Positions 16,802 through 25,529 of a stretch of DNA of 38,775 nucleotides are shown piece after piece. Each line of letters begins with the position of its first letter. The first letter of the stretch is position 1. Location: positions 1 through 38,775 of the forward strand of contig JAKQBN010000070.1 in assembly GCA_029559475.1 (NCBI GenBank), read 5' to 3'. The notes beneath the pieces were generated by a model. That model was not told where the DNA came from. It saw nothing but the letters and a program-made list of their open reading frames with translations, and searched no databases. The stretch is from a bacterium (lineage in GTDB: Bacteria; UBA4055). Position numbers and translations under genes: made by a program.

Positions 16802-17798
16802 GTCACGCGTGATCGAAATGATCAATTCCGTTATGCCTGATTCTCCTCTTAGAATAAGCCGTTGCTTCGAGTCTGACTCGGAGGTCATTTATCTGGGCGG
16901 AAGAAAATATCTTTTCACTACAGATGATTTTTCAAAAGAGGATCTTTTTCATGAAAAGGATCCCTATGTTCTGGGCTGGAACATAGGGTGCGCATCCGTC
17001 AGTGATATTATAGCTGCCGGAGGCATACCCCTTATCTATTCTCATTCAATGGTCATATCAAGGAACTGGGAAGATAAATATATAGAGGCATTCGCAAAAG
17101 GAATAGCGGAGGTTCTTAAAACATATTCGATATCATTTGCCGGCGGAGATCTCGGGATCTCTGAGAACTGGCGCTATACATCTACAGTTATAGGAAAATG
17201 CGGAGATAAGATACTAAACAGAAAAGGCGTACAACCCGGCGATTCTATCTTTTTAACAGGCGAGATCGGAAGGGGGAATCTTAATGCCGCTCTGAGTTTA
17301 TTTTCTTATGACCCGCGAATTAAAGAATTATCCGTCAGTGAAAAAAATATTTTCAGGACCCACGAGCATATTGCTAGAGCATTATCGAAATATGCTTCAG
17401 CAGCTATAGATACGAGCGACGGTGTTTATTCTGCGCTTAGAATTTTATCTGAACTTAACGGTAAAGGTTATATAATAGATTCACTCCCGTTCATTGCGGG
17501 CGGCGTCCGTGTTTCAAAATCTTTGAACCTTCCTTCAGAACTTCTTTTTTTAGGTGATTGCGGCGAGTACGAGATTCTTTTTACTGTCGGCGATAATAAA
17601 AAATCCGAACTGATCAAAGAAATACACGATCTCGGTCTGACGGTCTATGAGATCGGAAAATTTACCGGTAACAGCGATGAGAAGATTATACTAATGAACG
17701 GAAAACGAACAAACCTGAAAGATTATGATCTTAATGCGAGAGATTTCGTTGATGTAAAAGAATACCTGGGCGAACTGATCGCATGGGTGAACAGATGA
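16785..17798 (+). CDS. ThiL/PurM-superfamily ATP-dependent enzyme of unknown substrate
   Basis: A 337-residue protein with the AIR synthase-related fold, closest in pattern to thiamine-monophosphate kinase ThiL. Metal/ATP motifs are LFTTDDFS (43-50), SVSDIIAAGGIP (71-82), FAGGDLG (118-124), PGDSIFLTGEIG (151-162), AIDTSDGV (207-214) and GDCGEYEILFTV (257-268, ThiL GGEDYELLFTV). The ATG at 16785 follows GGAGG with a 9-nt gap. No thiamine gene is nearby; instead it lies between a lipid kinase and a ketoacyl synthase, overlapping the former. Superfamily members phosphorylate their substrate or activate an amide oxygen with ATP. It is probably recruited to the lipid pathway, but a plain ThiL cannot be excluded. 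Confidence 0.8.
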   Translation: MKMNYESRVIEMINSVMPDSPLRISRCFESDSEVIYLGGRKYLFTTDDFSKEDLFHEKDPYVLGWNIGCASVSDIIAAGGIPLIYSHSMVISRNWEDKYIEAFAKGIAEVLKTYSISFAGGDLGISENWRYTSTVIGKCGDKILNRKGVQPGDSIFLTGEIGRGNLNAALSLFSYDPRIKELSVSEKNIFRTHEHIARALSKYASAAIDTSDGVYSALRILSELNGKGYIIDSLPFIAGGVRVSKSLNLPSELLFLGDCGEYEILFTVGDNKKSELIKEIHDLGLTVYEIGKFTGNSDEKIILMNGKRTNLKDYDLNARDFVDVKEYLGELIAWVNR

Positions 17799-19051
17799 AA
17801 AGAAGAACGGTAATAACGGGAATCGGGCCTGTAACTTCCGCAGGGATTGGAAAAGACAGATTTTGGAAAGCGCTTTTGTCCGGAATAATTCCCGAACGTA
17901 AAAACGTTCCGGATAAATTTAATTCCAAATCAAAATTCTACATTCCTTTTCCTGAATTCAGCCTTGAAGAATATAACATTCCTGAATATTACAGATTTCT
18001 GCAGCCCGAGGATAAGCTTGCTGTAATATGCACTAAACTCGCGCTTGCAGATGCCGGAATTGAACTTTCCCCGGAGAAAAATAAATTCACATCTGAAAAC
18101 ATTTCTCATGCTTCAGTAATAATAGGTACGGGATTTACCGGGCTGGAAACGGCATTTAATTCATACCTGGCTCATTTGGGTATCGAATATTTCTCGCAGA
18201 AATATAATAAGAATGTTTCTTTTAACAGAATGGTGATCCCGATGCTTATGATAAATTCGCCGGCAGCATGGATATCGATCATGTTCGGTCTGAAGGGCGA
18301 AAGTTTTACGGTTAACGCAGCCTGTGCTTCAGGCACTTTCGCTCTCGGTCAGGCGTACGAGAAGATAACGAACGGAAGATCGGACATCGTCATTACGGGA
18401 GGTGTTGAAAACCTTCAGGAAGAAAACTTTTCAATTTTTCGCGGCTTTGATGTTCTCGGCGCTCTAACAAGATCGCCTTCGGGTGATCCCCAGCCTTTCT
18501 CTAAGAACAGAAGCGGATTTTTATACTCCGAAGGCGGAGGTTGCGTTCTTGTGCTTGAAGAACTTTCATCCGCGCTTAAAAGGAATGCCCGGATTTATGC
18601 CGAGATCCTCGGTTATCATTCGAACAGCGACGCCTATAATATAGTCCAGATCGAGCCTGAGGGAACCCGGATTTCAGAACTGTTCAAAAATCTGTCAGGA
18701 GACAATAAAATCGATTATCTGAATTCACACGGCACAGGCACAGTCCCGAACGATGAAATAGAATCACAGGCCATTATCCGGCATTTCGGGCATGCTCAGG
18801 ATCAGCCTTTCATAAATTCGACCAAAGGCAATCTCGGTCATACGATAGGCGCGAGCGGAGCGATAGAGACCGCTGTTACAGCGCTTTCGGTCATCAGCGG
18901 AGATATTCATCCGAACTTTATAAATGATCCTATCGATGACCTTAATCTGGTTCTGAAAACTCAGAAAGCAGACATCGAGAAAGCCTTATCTGTATCCTAC
19001 GGTTTTGGAGGCCATAACGCGGGACTGCTTTTAGGAAAATTTCATGGGTAA
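17795..19051 (+). CDS. Beta-ketoacyl-ACP synthase (KAS I/II type)
   Basis: A 418-residue condensing enzyme. The catalytic triad is complete: Cys177 in TVNAACASGTFALG, His312 in NSHGTGTVPNDEIES and His349 in KGNLGHTIGASGAIET. The C-terminal glycine-rich block is SYGFGGHNAG. It should carry out decarboxylative Claisen condensation of malonyl-ACP with an acyl thioester. The ATG at 17795 is preferred (ATGA overlap with the ThiL-like gene, family-like MKRRTVITGIGPVTSAGIG); an ATG at 17783 would add four residues. The N-terminal third is more divergent than in FabF, suggesting a specialised acyl substrate. It probably builds or extends the chain presented on the neighbouring ACP. Confidence 0.92.
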   Translation: MKRRTVITGIGPVTSAGIGKDRFWKALLSGIIPERKNVPDKFNSKSKFYIPFPEFSLEEYNIPEYYRFLQPEDKLAVICTKLALADAGIELSPEKNKFTSENISHASVIIGTGFTGLETAFNSYLAHLGIEYFSQKYNKNVSFNRMVIPMLMINSPAAWISIMFGLKGESFTVNAACASGTFALGQAYEKITNGRSDIVITGGVENLQEENFSIFRGFDVLGALTRSPSGDPQPFSKNRSGFLYSEGGGCVLVLEELSSALKRNARIYAEILGYHSNSDAYNIVQIEPEGTRISELFKNLSGDNKIDYLNSHGTGTVPNDEIESQAIIRHFGHAQDQPFINSTKGNLGHTIGASGAIETAVTALSVISGDIHPNFINDPIDDLNLVLKTQKADIEKALSVSYGFGGHNAGLLLGKFHG

Positions 19052-20081
19052 AGTCCTTATCACAGGAGCATCCGGATTTATCGGAAGTCACATTGTGGAG
19101 CTTTTCGCGGATAAACATATCCCCGCGGTATGTCTTGTACGAAATTCCTCCGATACGGCTTTTCTGAAAAACCTCGGTCTTGAACCGGTATATGGCGACA
19201 TAAAGGATACAGAATCCCTGAGATCGGCTCTGAAAGACATTGATTTCGTGATCCATACGGCAGGTAAATCGTCTGACTGGGGCGGATATCAGGATTTTTA
19301 TGATAATAATGTATCAGGAACTATCAACATTCTTGAAGCTTCTATATCAGCAGGCATAAAAGATGTTATTATCACAGGTTCGGTCTCCTCTTACGGGGAA
19401 GAAGATTGTTCGAGCGTAAAAAACGAAGATTCACCTTATAATTCCCATTACAGATACTTCTGCGGCAGGATCTTCCCGTCTGCCATGAATCATTACAGGG
19501 ACACTAAAGCGCTGCTGACTCAAAAAAGCATAGAGTTCGCGGAAAAAAATAAAATCAATCTGACCATAATCGAGCCAGTCTGGGTTTACGGCGAAAGAGA
19601 GTTCAGTTCCGGATTCTACGAATATCTAAAGACCGTACATTCAGGTATCAGATTCATGCCGGGATCACCATCAAATAAATTCCATGTCATCTATGCCGGA
19701 GATCTCGCACAAGCCTATCTTGCCGCATATCTGAAAAAGCAGAAAGGAGTCAGCCGTATAATTATCGGCGATCCTAAAGCTCAAAATATGAATTATATTC
19801 ATTCGCTGTTCTGCTCGAACGCAGATTTGAAACCGCCTGCGCTTTTGCCTAAGTTCTTGACTTATCCTGTCGGGATCTGCCTTGAACTGGCAGCTTCACT
19901 ATTCAGATCTGAAAAGCCGCCGCTTTTAAGCAGAGCTCGTGTTAACATGATGTACGACAGCATAGAATATTCGACAGCCAGATCTGAAAAACTTCTCGGA
20001 TTCAAAGCGGTCACACCTTTAGAAGAAGGCATCAAACGAACAGTTGATTGGTATAAATCTAACGGATTTCTGGAGGATTGA
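19044..20081 (+). CDS. Extended SDR (NAD-dependent epimerase/3-beta-HSD type), CerR-like candidate
   Basis: A 345-residue Rossmann-fold oxidoreductase. The cofactor-binding motif is ITGASGFIGSH (6-16). Catalytic residues are Tyr151 and Lys155 in HYRDTKALLTQ, with the serine in TGSVSSYG (111-118). The sequence type is that of 3-beta-hydroxysteroid dehydrogenase-like SDRs, which include OleD and the bacterial ketoceramide reductase CerR. It overlaps the ketoacyl synthase by 8 nt, and its stop is followed at once by the radical SAM start. In this context the likely job is reduction of the ketone left by the oxoamine synthase or the ketoacyl synthase. Other sugar- or steroid-type substrates are not ruled out by sequence alone. 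Confidence 0.87.
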   Translation: MGKVLITGASGFIGSHIVELFADKHIPAVCLVRNSSDTAFLKNLGLEPVYGDIKDTESLRSALKDIDFVIHTAGKSSDWGGYQDFYDNNVSGTINILEASISAGIKDVIITGSVSSYGEEDCSSVKNEDSPYNSHYRYFCGRIFPSAMNHYRDTKALLTQKSIEFAEKNKINLTIIEPVWVYGEREFSSGFYEYLKTVHSGIRFMPGSPSNKFHVIYAGDLAQAYLAAYLKKQKGVSRIIIGDPKAQNMNYIHSLFCSNADLKPPALLPKFLTYPVGICLELAASLFRSEKPPLLSRARVNMMYDSIEYSTARSEKLLGFKAVTPLEEGIKRTVDWYKSNGFLED

Positions 20082-21368
20082 ATGAATAAAAATATAATTG
20101 ACGGATATAAAAAATCCATGTTCATCTTAAAGCTGAAGCTCATAGTCGCTTTACATTTCATGATACATTACAGATCCAAAAATCTCAGAGAATATTTTCT
20201 TTTATTAAAGCGGCTGAATTATTTTATCGGTAAACTTGAGCATAATAAATTCGTCAGGCAGGGAAAATACACCAAGATCGAACTGTATGTGCCTAAATTC
20301 CCGTCCGATGCTTTTTTTACTTCATGCAATAAATTCGCAGTGTTCGGCGAAAAACTCCCCTGCACTACCGTTCTGCTATCGGTGACCTCAGCCTGCAGAT
20401 ATAACTGCGCTCACTGCTATCAGAGGCTCGATAAAGGAAAAGATATTGATCTTGAAAAACTCATCCCGATAGCAAAATACCTTCAGGATCAGGGAGTTGC
20501 GTTCTTCAATATCGAGGGTGGAGAACCTTTCCTAGTATTCGACAGGCTTCTGGCTTTGTGTAAAGCTGTAGATAAAAGATCGGAGATCTGGGTGAATTCT
20601 ACAGGCGACGGAATGACGGCTGAAAGGCTTGCGGAATTAAAGAAAACCCAGCTTGCAGCAGTTATGTTCTCCCTGCATTCCCACGATCCTGAAAAGATAA
20701 ATGCCTTCATGGGATATGACAAAGCCTGGGAAAACCTTGAAAATGGGGTCAAACTTTGTCACGAAGCAGGCATTACGGTCACATTCAACACCTGCCTGAT
20801 GAAAGAGGATTCTTCCAACGGCAATTTCGAGAAACTGATGGACAAAGCAAAATATCTCGGTGGATCATTAATACAGCTGATCAAACCGAAACCATCAGGC
20901 GCATGGCTGGAAAGTGGAACCGATGTTTATTCGGAAGAGGACTTTGTTCTGGTCAAAAATAAAGTCAATATGTACAACAATAACAAAAAGTATATCGAAT
21001 ATCCTGCTATTGCCGCGCAGATAATCGAAGAAGATCCAGGCATGTTCGGATGCACGTCAGGTGGAACCGACAGATTTTATATCAACGCGAAGGGGGATGT
21101 CCAACCCTGCGAATTTCTCAATATCTCTTTCGGCAACATAAACGAGGAGAAGTTCGAAAAAATTTACAGCCGAATGAGAAAGGTCTATGATATCCCCGGG
21201 ACCTGCATACTCTGCGAAGAGCTTTCTCAAGAATTAAGAAATATCTGCAGAGAGAACGACCTTAAAACCCTTCCTCTTGATAAAGAACTTTCAAAGCGCT
21301 TCTACGATAAAATCAAGAACTGCACGCCTACCGAAATGTACCGGAAGGTCGAAAAAGAAATGATATAA
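20082..21368 (+). CDS. SPASM-type radical SAM enzyme
   Basis: A 428-residue enzyme. The 4Fe-4S/SAM site is Cys105, Cys109 and Cys112 in TSACRYNCAHCYQ, followed by IEGGEPF (144-150). A C-terminal auxiliary-cluster (SPASM-like) region has Cys324 in MFGCTSGG, Cys343 in GDVQPCEFL, and Cys375/Cys378 in GTCILCEE. The first 60 residues are a hydrophobic-basic helical extension (ILKLKLIVALHFMIHYR) that could attach the enzyme to the membrane. A GGAGG ribosome-binding site lies inside the end of the SDR gene. No short peptide gene is next to it, so a peptide-modifying role typical of SPASM enzymes lacks a visible substrate. Modification of the lipid product or precursor is the contextual alternative. 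Confidence 0.9.
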   Translation: MNKNIIDGYKKSMFILKLKLIVALHFMIHYRSKNLREYFLLLKRLNYFIGKLEHNKFVRQGKYTKIELYVPKFPSDAFFTSCNKFAVFGEKLPCTTVLLSVTSACRYNCAHCYQRLDKGKDIDLEKLIPIAKYLQDQGVAFFNIEGGEPFLVFDRLLALCKAVDKRSEIWVNSTGDGMTAERLAELKKTQLAAVMFSLHSHDPEKINAFMGYDKAWENLENGVKLCHEAGITVTFNTCLMKEDSSNGNFEKLMDKAKYLGGSLIQLIKPKPSGAWLESGTDVYSEEDFVLVKNKVNMYNNNKKYIEYPAIAAQIIEEDPGMFGCTSGGTDRFYINAKGDVQPCEFLNISFGNINEEKFEKIYSRMRKVYDIPGTCILCEELSQELRNICRENDLKTLPLDKELSKRFYDKIKNCTPTEMYRKVEKEMI

Positions 21369-21509
21369 TAAGTTTTGTCCGTATTTTTCTGCTTTTCATC
21401 TTATTATTTAAGCATTTCATATATTATTATCTTTATTATAATAAATTAATATTTTATCTTTAACAGCCCTTATAAACGACAGAAAAAATTAAAATAGAAC
21501 GGAGAAAAA

Positions 21510-24098
21510 ATGAAAAAACTGGCAGTTCTGGTCCTAGCTCTGACATTTATACTGAGCGGGCAGGATATTCTTACAAAAACCCTTCCTAACGGAATGGAAG
21601 TCATCGTTAAAAAGAACACGAGCAACAGATCGGTAGTTTACAACTGCTTCGTGAAAACAGGATCGATACACGAAGCGGAATATTCGGGAAAGGGATTATC
21701 GCATTACCTGGAACACATAGTTTCGGGCGGATCGACAAAAAGCCACAGTGAACAGTGGCATCAGGATAAAAGAAAGGAACTCGGAGCAATCACCAACGCA
21801 TATACGACTTTCGGAGCTACTGTTTATTACATTCAGTCCGACAAACAGTTCGCGGATTCCTGCCTTTACCTCATGGCCGATAATGTGATGAACTGCGCAT
21901 TTGACCCGAAGGAAGTTGAAAGGGAGAAGGACGTTATCGTAAAAGAATTCGTGTACCGTGTAGCATCCCCGATGGCAAAACTGTATAACGGTATGTGGTC
22001 ATCGACTTTTTTAAGATCGAACGTAAAGAACGAAGTGATCGGCGATATAGAATTATTCAAGCAGAATACGCGCGAAGAAATGATGGCATACTATAAAAAG
22101 AGATATCTGCCGAACAATATGGTATTTGTAGCTGTAGGCGATCTTGAACCCGCAGAAATGATGACTAAGATCGAGAACACTTTTAAGGATTTCAAACGCG
22201 GAGTCCTTGAACCTGTTTATCTTCCTGATGAGGCGATCAGACCCGGCAACATTAAGTACATAGAAGAATACGAAGTACAGCAACCGAGAGCTTTCATAAC
22301 GAAGCTTGTTCCCAGAGCCGAACATGATGATTACGCGGCTATTTCTATGGCCGGCCAGATACTTTTCGAGAAAAGGAACTCTCCCGTTCAGTACAAGCTT
22401 GTTGAACAGGAAAAGATAGTGAACTGGATTTACGGTTATTTTAACGACGGCGGCAGATTCCCCGAACCGATGATCCAGATAGGTTTCGAGACTAAAGATT
22501 CCAAGAACCTCGATAATGTTGTAAAAAGAATTGACGAGATCATAGCTGAGATAGCAAAGAAAGGTGTTACCCAGCAGCAGATCAGCGAAGTTATCGCGAG
22601 GGAAAAAGCTCAGAAGATCTTAAGAACCCCCGATTCAGACAGAGAAGCTGACAATCTCGGATGGAACATGATGGTCTACGGCATTCCCGAAATTTTCGAC
22701 ATGCAGATGGCTCAGTACGAAAAACTGACCCCCGAAGATGTAAATGAAGCTATTAGAGAGTATTTCGTGCCGGATAACAGAGTAATATTCTTTGGAGTTC
22801 CGCAGGGAGAAAAATCTAAGATACAGTCTTCTGAAAACGCGATAACAAAAACCGAAGTCGAGAAAATAACCGTTGATAAAAACCTTACGGTCCTTCATAA
22901 ACAGAACACGAAAGACCCGGTAATTCAGGGGGAGATCTTTCTGCCGGTATCATCGGATTATGAAACTCTCGAGAACGCTGAAACTTTCAAGTTCGTTGCG
23001 GACATGCTCGGAACCGGCGGAACTAAAAAGTATTCTTCGATGGATCTCACATCCTGGATAGAGGATCACGCAGTAAGAATGTCAACTGAAGTCGGACCTG
23101 TAGGAATGACGATCAGCTTCAAATGCGTAAAAGAAGATTATCCCGAACTGATGAAAAGAATATACAGCATGATGAATGAACCGCTTTTCGATAAAAAGGA
23201 AATTCAGCTGGCAAAAGAACGTGCCGATGCTGATTATAAAAGGAACCTGAGCGATCCCGAAGAAGCTTATTCAGAATTCAGAGCTTCTATACTTTACAAG
23301 GGTCAGAAAGCCGGATTAAGCTCGAAAGAGAAGAACGACATAATCCAGAAACTCACTCAGGAAGACCTGATCGCTATTTATAAAAAATATTTCAAGGCCG
23401 ATAACCTCATAGTAACTCTGTTCGGCGACCTGACTAAAGAACAGGCTATAGCCTACGCGAAAGAATTCAAAAGCAAAGTACCTTCAGGCAAGATCAGCGG
23501 AACAAGAACCCCGATCGTCGTTCCCAAGCTTAATGAAACATTCGTGAACGAATGCGAATTCGAGCAGGTCAATGTTGAGATCAATTACCTCGCTCCGTTG
23601 CAGGACGATCCGGATTATTACACAATGACAGCTTTGAACCAGATAATGTCGAACAGCTTTTCAGGAAGGCTTATGAAAGCTACCAGGATCGATAATGACC
23701 TTGTATATTCAGCATATTCATATTATTCGGGAAACAAAGATTACGCTTTCTACAGGGTCATTGCACAGACCTCACTTGCTAAAAAAGACAGACTGGTTGA
23801 AGTATTGAAAAACGAAGTTCAGAAGCTCATAAACGGAGAGATCACTCAGGAAGAGATCAGTATATCTGTCGAGTCATACGCGATGATGCTCGACAGCTAT
23901 TTTACCGACGAGAACCTCGCGGGAATAATGACATCCTACGAATCAAGAGGACTCGGCTACAATTTCCTTAAAGAATCATTAAAGGATCTCAAAAAAGTAA
24001 CACCTGAAATGATAAAAGCCGTAGCTAATAAATACCTTAAAGACGCCGCGATATTCATATCTCAGCCCAATAAGGACGTAAAACGGGTAGTTGAATAG
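21510..24098 (+). CDS. Secreted M16-family zinc peptidase (two-domain)
   Basis: An 862-residue insulinase/pitrilysin-type peptidase with a Sec signal peptide (MKKLAVLVLALTFILSG). The inverted zinc motif HYLEH lies at residues 65-69 with a further glutamate in the EREKDVIVKE segment, so the N-terminal half is catalytically complete. The second half (from about residue 450) repeats the M16 fold without the motif, as usual. It probably degrades or processes peptides in the periplasm or outside the cell. A GGAGA ribosome-binding site precedes the ATG. A 141-nt, very A+T-rich gap with a 12-bp palindrome (TTATTATAATAA, 21433-21444) separates it from the radical SAM gene, so it is likely its own transcription unit, ending at a bidirectional terminator. 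Confidence 0.93.
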   Translation: MKKLAVLVLALTFILSGQDILTKTLPNGMEVIVKKNTSNRSVVYNCFVKTGSIHEAEYSGKGLSHYLEHIVSGGSTKSHSEQWHQDKRKELGAITNAYTTFGATVYYIQSDKQFADSCLYLMADNVMNCAFDPKEVEREKDVIVKEFVYRVASPMAKLYNGMWSSTFLRSNVKNEVIGDIELFKQNTREEMMAYYKKRYLPNNMVFVAVGDLEPAEMMTKIENTFKDFKRGVLEPVYLPDEAIRPGNIKYIEEYEVQQPRAFITKLVPRAEHDDYAAISMAGQILFEKRNSPVQYKLVEQEKIVNWIYGYFNDGGRFPEPMIQIGFETKDSKNLDNVVKRIDEIIAEIAKKGVTQQQISEVIAREKAQKILRTPDSDREADNLGWNMMVYGIPEIFDMQMAQYEKLTPEDVNEAIREYFVPDNRVIFFGVPQGEKSKIQSSENAITKTEVEKITVDKNLTVLHKQNTKDPVIQGEIFLPVSSDYETLENAETFKFVADMLGTGGTKKYSSMDLTSWIEDHAVRMSTEVGPVGMTISFKCVKEDYPELMKRIYSMMNEPLFDKKEIQLAKERADADYKRNLSDPEEAYSEFRASILYKGQKAGLSSKEKNDIIQKLTQEDLIAIYKKYFKADNLIVTLFGDLTKEQAIAYAKEFKSKVPSGKISGTRTPIVVPKLNETFVNECEFEQVNVEINYLAPLQDDPDYYTMTALNQIMSNSFSGRLMKATRIDNDLVYSAYSYYSGNKDYAFYRVIAQTSLAKKDRLVEVLKNEVQKLINGEITQEEISISVESYAMMLDSYFTDENLAGIMTSYESRGLGYNFLKESLKDLKKVTPEMIKAVANKYLKDAAIFISQPNKDVKRVVE

Positions 24099-24119
24099 AT
24101 CTATAATTTAGGTTAAATG

Positions 24120-24149
24120 AAAAGTGCGGTCAAATTGAACCGCCCTTTT
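24120..24149. terminator. Bidirectional rho-independent terminator between convergent genes
   Basis: AAAAG-T-GCGGT (24120-24130), an 8-nt loop, and ACCGC-C-CTTTT (24139-24149) form an interrupted 10-bp stem. A-runs and T-runs on either side make it work on both strands. It lies 21 nt after the M16 peptidase stop and 3 nt before the end of the phosphofructokinase gene. Confidence 0.85.
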
Positions 24150-24152
24150 CGT

Positions 24153-25511
24153 TTATCTCATTTTCGCTTTGAGTGTGATGTCATCTCCCATGTATCTCGG
24201 TTGTCCCGTTGAGAGCAGTACGCTGAGCCAGAATTCGCCTTCGATGTCTATTTTTTTCCGTTTGCCGACCACCGATCTGATCGGTACATGCGTGAATTTG
24301 CCGTTCCAGTAGCCGATCATTACCTCGGTTTTTCCCGACATCGCGGCATGAGCGGCATTCTGGGCGAGATTTGAGCAGAACATCGAATCTATCGGCGCGG
24401 CCGGGAGCGATCTTATCATATAGCTCGGGTCGATATATTTTATTGTATGATCGACCTTTTCCTTTTTGAAGTATTCGCTGACCTTATCTTTTATGAGAAG
24501 TCCGATGTCTTTATGAAGCACGTTGCCTGACTGATCTTTTTTTACTTCGGCAGTTTTGAACAGGTCCTGACCGGCTCCTTCGGCTACGACTATGACAGCA
24601 TGATGCTTTTCTTTTATCCTTTTCTTTAACAGGTTGAAAAGACCGTCTCTGCCTTCAAGCTCGAACGGGCTTTCGGGAACAAGAACGTAGTTCGCGTCCT
24701 GGGATGATACTGATGCTGAAGCTGCTATATAGCCCGAATCTCTTCCCATTAGTTTGACTATGCCTATTCCGTTTAATGCGCCTCTTGCTTCAACATGAGC
24801 TGAAGTAATGGCTTCCACCGCGGCTGAGAACGCTGTCTGGTATCCGAAAGTGTGCTCAACGAAAACAATGTCGTTATCTATTGTCTTCGGAATGCCTACC
24901 ACTGCTATATCAAGCTTCCTTTCGGCTATGATCTCGCATATCTCATTCGCGCCTCTCATAGTGCCGTCTCCGCCTATGACGAACATAACGGATATTTTTA
25001 ACTTTTCGAGATAATCCACGATTTTATTCGTATCCTGATTGCCTCTGGATGAACCGAGAATGGTGCCTCCTTTAAGATGTATGTCCTCAACATTCTTCGG
25101 ATTTAATAAAAGAGGCGCAGGTTCGTTGCCCTCCACCATTCCCCTGTAGCCGTACATGAACCCGTAGAATTTATCGCATTTGTACCAGTAGTGCATCGCG
25201 TTGACGATCCCTCTGACGACGTTGTTTATCCCGGGGCATAAGCCTCCGCATGTAACTATCCCGCATGAGATTTTACCGGGCTCGAAGTGAAGCAGTTTTC
25301 TAGGTCCTGCAAGCTCGAATGAAGGCAGTTTATCAAGTTCTTCTGAATGTTTTTTAATATTCTCAATATCAAGATCGAAAAGCACCCTTTCATCATCCCT
25401 GACGAAGTTGGCGAAAATACTGCTGTCTTTAAATGACAGCGGAATGGGAGATTTAAAATTGCAGTCGCCGAGACTTTTTACATCCGTATTATCAAAAATA
25501 TAGCCGTTCAT
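24153..25511 (-). CDS. pfk: 6-phosphofructokinase, plant/trypanosome-like ATP type
   Basis: A 452-residue phosphofructokinase, longer than the 320-residue E. coli PfkA. Key blocks are GIVTCGGLCPGINNVVRGIV (84-103), IGGDGTMRGANE (179-190), GIPKTIDNDI (206-215), KLMGRDSGYIAASAS and PESPFELEGRDGLF. In the nucleotide site the motif is GGDGT with Gly (PPi enzymes have Asp there), while PKTIDND carries Lys instead of Gly. This Gly/Lys combination is that of plant and trypanosomatid ATP-dependent enzymes, so ATP use is predicted but not certain. The ATG at 25511 follows CGGAG. It is only 18 nt downstream of a secreted-protein gene with no terminator between, so it may be partly co-transcribed with it. 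Confidence 0.93.
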   Translation of the reverse strand: MNGYIFDNTDVKSLGDCNFKSPIPLSFKDSSIFANFVRDDERVLFDLDIENIKKHSEELDKLPSFELAGPRKLLHFEPGKISCGIVTCGGLCPGINNVVRGIVNAMHYWYKCDKFYGFMYGYRGMVEGNEPAPLLLNPKNVEDIHLKGGTILGSSRGNQDTNKIVDYLEKLKISVMFVIGGDGTMRGANEICEIIAERKLDIAVVGIPKTIDNDIVFVEHTFGYQTAFSAAVEAITSAHVEARGALNGIGIVKLMGRDSGYIAASASVSSQDANYVLVPESPFELEGRDGLFNLLKKRIKEKHHAVIVVAEGAGQDLFKTAEVKKDQSGNVLHKDIGLLIKDKVSEYFKKEKVDHTIKYIDPSYMIRSLPAAPIDSMFCSNLAQNAAHAAMSGKTEVMIGYWNGKFTHVPIRSVVGKRKKIDIEGEFWLSVLLSTGQPRYMGDDITLKAKMR

Positions 25512-25529
25512 GCATTTTCTCCGGTCGTT

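Noticed and set aside
12235-21368. Ladderane, aryl polyene, prodiginine or hopanoid cluster
   Set aside because: Hallmark genes of those clusters (multiple desaturases and radical SAMs, aryl polyene dehydratases, prodiginine ligases, squalene cyclase) are absent.
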